Assembly (NCBI RefSeq): GCF_001456115.1
Contig: NZ_CP013264.1
Location: 310,001 to 374,000 of the forward strand
Direction: 5' to 3'
Length of the DNA stretch: 64,000 bases
Source of the DNA: Sphingobium baderi
GTDB taxonomy: Bacteria; Pseudomonadota; Alphaproteobacteria; Sphingomonadales; Sphingomonadaceae
Below, in pieces: positions 57,712-64,000 of this stretch. Below the pieces are notes generated by a model that ran no database searches, was not told where the DNA came from, and worked only from the letters and a program-made list of their open reading frames with translations. Every line of letters starts with the position of its first letter. Within the stretch, counting starts at the first letter, position 1. The translations under genes were made by a program, and so were the position numbers.

Positions 57712-60071
57712 AGCTTCACCCGGTTGAGGCGCAGCGCGTTGGCGACGACGCTCACCGACGACAAGGCCATCGCCGCCGCTGCGATCATCGGCGAGAGCAG
57801 GATGCCGAAGAACGGGTAGAGCAATCCGGCCGCGATCGGCACGCCCGCCGCATTGTAGACGAATGCGAAGAACAGGTTCTGGCGGATATTGGACATCGTC
57901 GCCTCGCTGAGCTGACGGGCGCGGACGATGCCGTTGAGATCGCCCTTGAGCAGAGTCACGCCCGCGCTTTCCATGGCGACATCCGTGCCGTGCCCCATGG
58001 CGATGCCGACATCCGCCGCTGCAAGGGCTGGTGCGTCGTTGACCCCATCGCCCGCCATCGCGACGACGCGCCCATCCTGCTTCAGCCGCGCGACGACATC
58101 TGCCTTCTGGTCGGGCAGGACATCGGCCTCGACAGCATCAATGCCGAGTTGACGAGCGACCGCTTCAGCCGTGGTGCGGTTGTCGCCGGTCAGCATCACC
58201 ACCTTGATGCCGTCGGCGCGCAGCGCGGCCAGCGCTTCCGCCGTCGTCGGCTTGATCGGATCGGCGATGGCGAAAATCCCCACGGCCCGAGCATCCAGTC
58301 CCATGAAGATCGCCGTCGCGCCATCGCCGCGAAGCGTATCGGCCTCGGCAGCAAGCGGCGCAGTATCGATCCCCGATTCCGCCAGGAAGCGCGCATTGCC
58401 TAACGTGACTCGCTTGCCCTCGACCGTGCCCAGCGCGCCCTTTCCGGTGGGCGAATCGAAATCGCTCACAAGCGGGATTTCGATGTTCCGGCCCATCGCC
58501 GCGTCAACGATCGCCAGTGCCAGCGGATGCTCCGACGCGCGCTCGACCCCGGCGGCGATCCGCAGGAGGCCGGTTTCCTCGAAGCCATCCGCCGCGATGA
58601 TGCGGGTGACGGCGGGCTTGCCTTCGGTCAGGGTGCCGGTCTTGTCGACAACCAGCGTATCGACCTTCTCCATATGCTCCAGCGCTTCGGCATTCTTGAT
58701 GAGGACGCCAAGCCCCGCACCGCGCCCGACACCGACCATGATCGACATCGGCGTCGCCAATCCCAGAGCGCAGGGGCACGCGATGATCAGCACCGATACC
58801 GCCGCGATCAGCCCATGGGCAAAGCGCGGCTCTGGCCCCCAGGTCCCCCAGATGACGAAGGCAAGGACAGCGACCCCGATGACTACCGGCACGAACCAGC
58901 CGGAAACCTGATCGGCCATGCGCTGGATCGGCGCGCGCGAGCGCTGCGCCTCGGCCACCATCTGGACGATGCGGGACAGCATAGTATCCCGCCCGACCTT
59001 GTCGGCGCGAATGACCAGAGCGCCGCTCTGGTTCATCGTGCCGCCGATCACCATGTCGCCATCCGCTTTGGTGACGGGCATGGATTCGCCCGTCACCATC
59101 GCTTCATCGAGCGCCGAGCGCCCGTCCTCGACGACGCCATCGACCGGCACCTTTTCACCCGGCCGCACCCGCAGCCGATCGCCTGCCACGACATCTTCCA
59201 GCGGGATTTCCGCTTCGCTGCCATCTTCGGCGATACGCCGCGCGGTTTTGGGTGCGAGATTGAGCAATGCCTTGATCGCGCCTGACGTGCGTTCGCGCGC
59301 GCGCAGTTCCAGAACCTGCCCCAGCAGCACCAGCACGGTGATGACGGCGGCGGCCTCGAAATAGACTGCGACCGTCCCGTCGGCGGCGCGGAAGGCATCG
59401 GGGAAGATGCCAGGCGCCAGCGTGGCGACGATGCTATAGAGCCACGCAACGCCGGTCCCCATCGCAATCAGCGTGAACATGTTGAGATTGCGCGTTTTGA
59501 GCGAAGCCCAGCCGCGCTCGAAGAAGGGCCAGCCGGCCCACAGCACGACCGGCGTCGCCAGCGCGAACTGAATCCAGATCGAGGTCTTCATCGGCACGAG
59601 ATGATGCAGGGCCGGGAACAGATGCCCGCCCATTTCAAGGATGAAAACCGGGATCGCCAGCGCGAGTCCAATCCAGAAACGCCGCGACATGTCGGTCAGT
59701 TCGGCGCTCGGCCCGGTGTCGGCAGTGACCATTTCCGGCTCAAGCCCCATGCCGCAGATCGGGCAGGCGCCGGGGTGGTCCTGTCGGATTTCGGGGTGCA
59801 TCGGACAGGTCCAGATCGTGCCCTCCGGCGCAGCAACGGGTTCGGCGGCGGACTTATTCAGATAGGCTTCCGGATCACCGACGAATTTCGCGCGGCAGCC
59901 GGCGCTGCAAAAATGATAGTCGTGGCCCGCATAGGTCGCGTGATACGCGGTTTGTTCCGGATCGACCGTCATGCCGCAAACCGGATCGACGACCGGCCCG
60001 GCGGAATGCTTGTCATGGCCACCACAACAACTGTGGTCCCCGGAATGTGCGCTATGTTTCGACTCGGCCAT
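57708..60071 (-). CDS. copA: Copper-translocating P1B-type ATPase
   Basis: A 787-residue Cu(I) efflux pump in the inner membrane. The N-terminus has a Cys/His-rich segment, a YHS domain (about 28-73, [10 protein letters not shown]...[10 protein letters not shown]) and a heavy-metal-binding domain (about 87-112, WTCPMHPEI...[10 protein letters not shown]) instead of classical CXXC HMA domains. The transport motif CPC ([13 protein letters not shown]) lies near 430 and the phosphorylated Asp ([11 protein letters not shown]) near 473. GAAGGAG precedes the ATG. Heads an operon with cueR. Confidence 0.95.
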   Translation of the reverse strand: MAESKHSAHSGDHSCCGGHDKHSAGPVVDPVCGMTVDPEQTAYHATYAGHDYHFCSAGCRAKFVGDPEAYLNKSAAEPVAAPEGTIWTCPMHPEIRQDHPGACPICGMGLEPEMVTADTGPSAELTDMSRRFWIGLALAIPVFILEMGGHLFPALHHLVPMKTSIWIQFALATPVVLWAGWPFFERGWASLKTRNLNMFTLIAMGTGVAWLYSIVATLAPGIFPDAFRAADGTVAVYFEAAAVITVLVLLGQVLELRARERTSGAIKALLNLAPKTARRIAEDGSEAEIPLEDVVAGDRLRVRPGEKVPVDGVVEDGRSALDEAMVTGESMPVTKADGDMVIGGTMNQSGALVIRADKVGRDTMLSRIVQMVAEAQRSRAPIQRMADQVSGWFVPVVIGVAVLAFVIWGTWGPEPRFAHGLIAAVSVLIIACPCALGLATPMSIMVGVGRGAGLGVLIKNAEALEHMEKVDTLVVDKTGTLTEGKPAVTRIIAADGFEETGLLRIAAGVERASEHPLALAIVDAAMGRNIEIPLVSDFDSPTGKGALGTVEGKRVTLGNARFLAESGIDTAPLAAEADTLRGDGATAIFMGLDARAVGIFAIADPIKPTTAEALAALRADGIKVVMLTGDNRTTAEAVARQLGIDAVEADVLPDQKADVVARLKQDGRVVAMAGDGVNDAPALAAADVGIAMGHGTDVAMESAGVTLLKGDLNGIVRARQLSEATMSNIRQNLFFAFVYNAAGVPIAAGLLYPFFGILLSPMIAAAAMALSSVSVVANALRLNRVKL

Positions 60072-60106
60072 GCACCTGTCTCCTTCTATCGCATGGCAAT
60101 ATGAAG

Positions 60107-60129
60107 ATTGACACTATGTCAGAGTCAAT
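60107..60129. promoter_or_regulatory. Second inverted repeat in the copper divergent region
   Basis: ATTGAC (60107-60112) and GTCAAT (60124-60129) separated by 11 bp, between the CueR box and the ATPase start. It could be a second operator; unproven. Confidence 0.35.
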
Positions 60130-60139
60130 AAGCGCCTTG

Positions 60140-60160
60140 ACCTTGTCATAATGTCAAGGT
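60140..60160. promoter_or_regulatory. CueR-type operator
   Basis: ACCTTG (60140-60145) and CAAGGT (60155-60160) around 9 bp, the standard MerR/CueR dyad. A TTGACA -35 (60152-60157, leftward) and a CTTATT -10 (60127-60132) at 19-bp spacing fit a leftward MerR-type promoter for the ATPase and cueR; TTGACC (60137) could serve rightward genes. Confidence 0.65.
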
Positions 60161-60223
60161 GCATGGAGAGTTCGAAAAGGATTCGAATCGTTGTCACCCA
60201 AGGCCCAGGCACCCAACAGGATT

Positions 60224-60565
60224 ATGATGAAGTTGCTTTCGTCACTCCTGATCGCGCTTTCAATGCTCGTCTCGTCTGTGTCCATGGCGAACGGCAATAT
60301 AGCGGCTACGTCGCACCAGGGTGCGATGCAAATGGCTTCGATGGCAGGACATTGTGCCGGCAGCGATTCTCCGTCCGATCGTAAATCACCCGAACCCGGC
60401 ATGCACTGCGCTGTTGCCTGCGCGGCGTTCCCGGCAATCGCTCCCTTGATCGAGCAGCGCGATCAGCCAACAAAGACGCCACATCCTGTTGCGAGCCAGC
60501 AACATCTCGCCGCGATCACGCTTAAGGGAGAAACGCCGCCTCCGCGTATGACTCCGAAGAATTGA
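60224..60565 (+). CDS. Small exported Met/His-rich protein
   Basis: A 113-residue protein with a signal peptide (MMKLLSSLLIALSMLVSS). The mature part contains Met/His/Cys (QGAMQMASMAGHC, PGMHCAVACAAF), suggesting copper binding. ATGATG at 60224/60227; the ribosome site is weak. First of four rightward copper genes. Family not recognised. Confidence 0.65.
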   Translation: MMKLLSSLLIALSMLVSSVSMANGNIAATSHQGAMQMASMAGHCAGSDSPSDRKSPEPGMHCAVACAAFPAIAPLIEQRDQPTKTPHPVASQQHLAAITLKGETPPPRMTPKN

Positions 60566-60596
60566 GGTTCACCCACCTTCTTTCGGAGATTTAGCT

Positions 60597-60842
60597 ATGA
60601 AGTTGATACTTGCTGCGATCACGATGATGATCGCCACGCCCGCCTTCGCCCAAAGTACTGCACCGGCCGATGTGCATGGCCAACACACCAATCAGGCCGG
60701 AAAGACCGGCCATGACAGGCATGAAGGCCACAATATGTCCAGCGACTGCTGCGAGAAAATGAAAACCGAAGGCAAGGCGATGCCCCCTTCGGAGGCGCCT
60801 GCCGCCGATCCGCATGCCGGACATGGCACGAGCCAGCATTGA
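60597..60842 (+). CDS. Small periplasmic His/Met-rich protein
   Basis: An 81-residue protein. The signal ends near AFAQ; the short mature chain has HGQH, HDRHEGHNM, DCCEKM and a DPHAGHG end repeated in CopB. Likely a periplasmic copper-binding peptide. Lies 31 bp after the previous gene and 85 bp before copA. Confidence 0.7.
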   Translation: MKLILAAITMMIATPAFAQSTAPADVHGQHTNQAGKTGHDRHEGHNMSSDCCEKMKTEGKAMPPSEAPAADPHAGHGTSQH

Positions 60843-60927
60843 TCGGACGCGAACCGGGAGGTGACTTTCTCGCTTCCCGGTTCATTCAGCACATAAAGGG
60901 CTCCCCGATGGAGCCGAGGACAAAATC

Positions 60928-62736
60928 ATGACACAGACGATCGATCGACGATCCCTACTGCGTGCCGGCGCGGTCGGTGCCGCTGGACTGGGCTTTTCCG
61001 GCCTGTTCCCAGCCTGGGCGCAGACCGGCTCGCTGGGGCTTGCCCCGCAGATGCCTACGCTTTCGGGCGAAGATATCCACCTCAAGATCGCCAATACCCC
61101 TTTCACTGTTGGCGGACGAACCGGCCATGCCGTTACGATGAATGGCGTGCTCCCGGCGCCATTAATCCGGCTGCGCGAAGGTCAGAATGTTCGCCTTCAT
61201 GTTGAGAACACGCTCAACGAGGACAGCTCAATCCACTGGCACGGGCTGATCGTTCCGTTCCAGATGGATGGCGTGCCCGGCGTCAGCTTTCCGGGAATCA
61301 AGCCGCACTCCACCTTCGTGTATGAGTTTCCGTTGCTGCAAAGCGGCACCTATTGGTACCACAGCCACTCGGGCCTCCAGGAGCAGCAGGGCCATTACGG
61401 CCCGATCGTGATCGATCCGGCGGAATCCGATCCGGTCGCCTATGATCGCGAACACGTGATCGTTCTCAGCGACTGGACCTTCCTGCATCCGCACCAGCTC
61501 GTCACCAAGCTCAAGGGGGAAGGCGGTTACTTCAACCGCCAGCGGCAGACATTATTCGGCATGATGAAGGGCGGGCCGGAAGAAGGCATGTCCGCGTCGG
61601 ACCGCGCTATGTGGGGGAAGATGCGGATGGACCCCACCGACATCGCGGACGTGACGGCCGCCACCTATACCTATCTCGTCAATGGTCATGGACCGGCGGA
61701 AAACTGGACCGGCCTGTTCCGCCCCGGTGAGCGGGTGCGCCTGCGCATCATCAACGCCGCTACTATGACAATCTTCAACCTCCGCATTCCGGGCCTGCCA
61801 ATGACCGTGGTCAGCGCTGACGGGCTGAATGTCCGACCCGTCGCGGTGGACGAGTTCCAGATCGGAAATGCCGAGACCTATGACGTCATCATCGAACCGA
61901 CCGAGGACAAGGCGTTCACGGTGGTGGCGGAATCGATCGACCGTTCCGGCATGGCGCGCGCCACGCTCGCACCACGCCTGGGCATGATTGCGCCCGTTCC
62001 ACCACTTCGCCCACGTCCGACGCTCACCATGACGGATATGGGCATGGGCGGCATGGAACATGGTTCAATGGCTGGAATGGACCATGGTGCCATGGCCGGA
62101 ATGGATCATGGTGCTATGGCCGCCGGGGCCAGCGCAGCGGCGGCAGATCATGGTAGTTCCCATTCGATGGGTAGCATGAACATGCGTGACAAATCCCTGG
62201 TCCCCGACAGCGTCAAGGTCGGCGTCGGCGTGGAAGCCATCGCCATGTCGCCGGTCGATCGAACCGGCGATCCGGGCGTCGGGCTGGAAGACGTCGGCCA
62301 CAAGGTACTGACCTACCGTGACCTCATGTCGCTCACTCCCAACCCTGACACGCGCCCGCCGCAACGCACGATCGAGGTTCATCTCACCGGCAACATGGAG
62401 CGCTTCATGTGGTCGTTCGATGGTGAGAAATTCAGCGAGGGCGTCGAGCCGATCCGCTTCGAACGCAACGAACGCGCACGGGTCGTCCTCATCAACGATA
62501 CGATGATGACCCACCCGATCCATCTGCACGGCCATTTCTTCGAGGTGGTGAACGGCCATACCGGCAGCTATCCGCGCAAGCACACCGTCAATGTGCTGCC
62601 CGGCGGCAAGGTCAGCTTCGACCTGACCGCCGATGCACCAGGCGACTGGGCGTTTCACTGCCATTTGCTACTCCACATGCACGCGGGGATGTTTCGTGTC
62701 GTCACCGTCCGCCCGCTTGAGGGAGAAGCAGCATGA
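60928..62736 (+). CDS. copA: Copper-resistance multicopper oxidase CopA (Tat-exported)
   Basis: A 602-residue periplasmic oxidase that probably detoxifies Cu(I). Residues 1-35 are a twin-arginine signal (DRRSLLRAGAVG). Copper ligands are seen in SIHWHG, WYHSHSG, HPIHLHGHFFEV and WAFHCHLLLHMHAGM. A Met/His-rich stretch of GMDHGAMA repeats at about 370-400 probably collects copper. The ATG follows GAGG. Coupled to copB by an ATGA overlap. It shares the symbol copA with the unrelated ATPase. Confidence 0.95.
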   Translation: MTQTIDRRSLLRAGAVGAAGLGFSGLFPAWAQTGSLGLAPQMPTLSGEDIHLKIANTPFTVGGRTGHAVTMNGVLPAPLIRLREGQNVRLHVENTLNEDSSIHWHGLIVPFQMDGVPGVSFPGIKPHSTFVYEFPLLQSGTYWYHSHSGLQEQQGHYGPIVIDPAESDPVAYDREHVIVLSDWTFLHPHQLVTKLKGEGGYFNRQRQTLFGMMKGGPEEGMSASDRAMWGKMRMDPTDIADVTAATYTYLVNGHGPAENWTGLFRPGERVRLRIINAATMTIFNLRIPGLPMTVVSADGLNVRPVAVDEFQIGNAETYDVIIEPTEDKAFTVVAESIDRSGMARATLAPRLGMIAPVPPLRPRPTLTMTDMGMGGMEHGSMAGMDHGAMAGMDHGAMAAGASAAAADHGSSHSMGSMNMRDKSLVPDSVKVGVGVEAIAMSPVDRTGDPGVGLEDVGHKVLTYRDLMSLTPNPDTRPPQRTIEVHLTGNMERFMWSFDGEKFSEGVEPIRFERNERARVVLINDTMMTHPIHLHGHFFEVVNGHTGSYPRKHTVNVLPGGKVSFDLTADAPGDWAFHCHLLLHMHAGMFRVVTVRPLEGEAA

Positions 62737-63749
62737 AATCTCTCCTGGGCGTACTCCTCGTCACGATCGCAACGCCTGTCCTGGCGCAGCAGGATCATGG
62801 CGTCGCCATGCAGCAGGCGACGACCGATCCGCACGCGCAGCATCCGGCGGATGAACAATCAGCCGATCCTCATGCCGGGCACGACATGCTGCCGAAGCCT
62901 TCCGAGCCGACAGATCCGCACGCTGGCCACCAGATGCCTTCGGCCCCGGCAACGGACGCGCACCATGCGCATGCAGGGCATGAACCCGGCATTCCCGATC
63001 CGCCGATCGGGCCGCCCTCGGCGGCGGCATTGGGTGGCCCCGCTTATGCCGCCGACGCTATTTTCGGCACTCCGGCAATGGCTCCGGCCCGCGAAACCGT
63101 CCGCAAGGAACATGGCGATATCAAAAGCAGCATGATCCTGATCGATCAGCTCGAAACGATGATCGGTAAGGGCAAGGACGGTTATGCGTGGAACGTCCAG
63201 GGCTGGTACGGCGGCGACATCAACAGGCTGTGGGTCAAGACCGAGGGCGAGAGCAGCTTCGGCGAACGTTTGGAGAGCGTCGAGGTGCAGGCGCTCTGGA
63301 GCCGTGCGCTCGACCCGTGGTGGAACCTCCAGGCCGGCGTTCGTCACGATTTTCGCGCCGGCCGGGATCGCAGCTATGCCGTTCTGGGTGTGCAGGGCCT
63401 TGCCCCCTATTGGTTCGAAGTCGACGGAGCCCTGTTCCTCTCGGACAAGGGTGACGTCACCTGGCGGTTCGAAGCGGAATATGATCAGCGCCTGACCCAG
63501 AAGCTGATCCTCCAGCCCGCGGCCGAATTGAACTTCTCCGCGCAGGATATTCCTGAGCTAGGCATCGGCTCAGGGCTGTCCACCGCCGAACTGGGATTAC
63601 GCCTGCGCTATCAGTTCGTGCCCGAGTTCGCACCCTATGTCGGCGTGAAGTACGAACGCGCCTTTGGCGATACGGCGGATTTCCGGCGTGCCCGGGACGA
63701 GAAGGCCGGAGGCTGGAAGCTGCTGATCGGAATCCGATCCTGGTTCTAA
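62733..63749 (+). CDS. copB: Copper-resistance protein CopB (outer membrane)
   Basis: A 338-residue protein. Signal MKSLLGVLLVTIATPVLAQ; residues 20-90 form a His-rich domain with DPHAGH repeats; the remaining ~220 residues are a beta-barrel of the CopB family (YAWNVQGWYGGDINRLWVKTEGE near its start), ending in aromatic IRSWF as expected for an outer-membrane protein. Overlaps copA as ATGA. Confidence 0.93.
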   Translation: MKSLLGVLLVTIATPVLAQQDHGVAMQQATTDPHAQHPADEQSADPHAGHDMLPKPSEPTDPHAGHQMPSAPATDAHHAHAGHEPGIPDPPIGPPSAAALGGPAYAADAIFGTPAMAPARETVRKEHGDIKSSMILIDQLETMIGKGKDGYAWNVQGWYGGDINRLWVKTEGESSFGERLESVEVQALWSRALDPWWNLQAGVRHDFRAGRDRSYAVLGVQGLAPYWFEVDGALFLSDKGDVTWRFEAEYDQRLTQKLILQPAAELNFSAQDIPELGIGSGLSTAELGLRLRYQFVPEFAPYVGVKYERAFGDTADFRRARDEKAGGWKLLIGIRSWF

Positions 63750-63767
63750 CGAAGATATAATTTAAGG

Positions 63768-63795
63768 ACCGGCCTGCTCATTGAGGCAGGCCGGT
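63768..63795 (+). terminator. Hairpin after copB
   Basis: ACCGGCCTGC (63768-63777), 8-nt loop, GCAGGCCGGT (63786-63795): a perfect 10-bp stem 18 bp after the copB stop. No T run follows, so termination is likely but not certain. The remaining ~200 bp to the window end show no gene. Confidence 0.55.
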
Positions 63796-64000
63796 AACCC
63801 TACATTTCGCATGACACGCTGTTTTTGAACTGAGAAAAGACTGAGGGCAACCGAACGACGGGGCCGGTCCTTCCAGCGGCGTTCACGCGAAGCATGATCG
63901 TGAGCTAGCGCGCAAAGTAACTGCCCAATGGCATCCGGCAGGCATGCATCGGGCGATTACAGGTTCAGGCAAAAAGGTTCGCCACAACTTCGCCGCTGGA

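Overview
The window looks like chromosomal DNA of a high-GC alphaproteobacterium, most likely a sphingomonad. This rests on gene content and family resemblance (usg next to groESL, a Tn4371-like trb cluster, a BigR persulfide operon, CopA/CopB copper resistance), not on a database search. Housekeeping sequence is confined to the left end: gltB (large subunit of glutamate synthase) and a tRNA-Leu(GAG) with its own terminator. Everything to the right reads as accessory islands.

Layout. (1) 5.4-18 kb: a leftward conjugation module, traG-copG-trbBCDEJLFGI, then DUF2274, DUF736 and a small HTH protein, almost all linked by ATGA stop/start overlaps. No relaxase and no conventional integrase is visible. 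(2) 18-24.5 kb: a DUF1778/GNAT toxin-antitoxin pair, a DUF2235 hydrolase, a free-standing M41-like protease, an ApeA-like HEPN protein, a 210-residue tyrosine recombinase (copy A) and higBA. (3) 24.6-28.2 kb: a Gly/Ser-rich secreted protein, an S8 protease, and an ECF sigma/anti-sigma pair. (4) 28.2-38.2 kb: a proteostasis island bounded by two almost identical ~98-bp direct repeats, holding groESL with CIRCE and heat-shock-type promoters, usg, two hsp20 genes, a Bax-inhibitor-1 protein, HdeD, a PDZ-less DegP-like protease and a HWE histidine kinase. (5) 39-46.6 kb: an APC permease/cytochrome c/flavohaem reductase set, then a six-gene persulfide operon (bigR, persulfide dioxygenase, two YeeE/YedE halves, DUF442, SulP) with a 16-bp perfect palindrome at its promoter. 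(6) 46.8-49.2 kb: a LysR regulator, a DUF6448 protein and recombinase copy B. (7) 49.5-56.3 kb: arsenic genes (arsH, acr3, an arsR-arsC fusion, divergent arsO), a cupin and a quinol nitric oxide reductase. (8) 56.5-63.7 kb: recombinase copy C, then copper resistance (cueR, a copper P-type ATPase, two small exported proteins, copA, copB).

The most unusual feature is the recombinase family. Copies A, B and C are each exactly 210 residues, lack the usual N-terminal DNA-binding domain but keep all six catalytic residues. Each carries a 28-nt leader with TGGCCA at a fixed distance from the ATG, and each is followed 7-8 nt after its stop by a perfect hairpin of unrelated sequence without a U-tract. 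Each copy sits at the edge of a resistance or stress module, so this may be a minimal mobile cassette or module-capture system.
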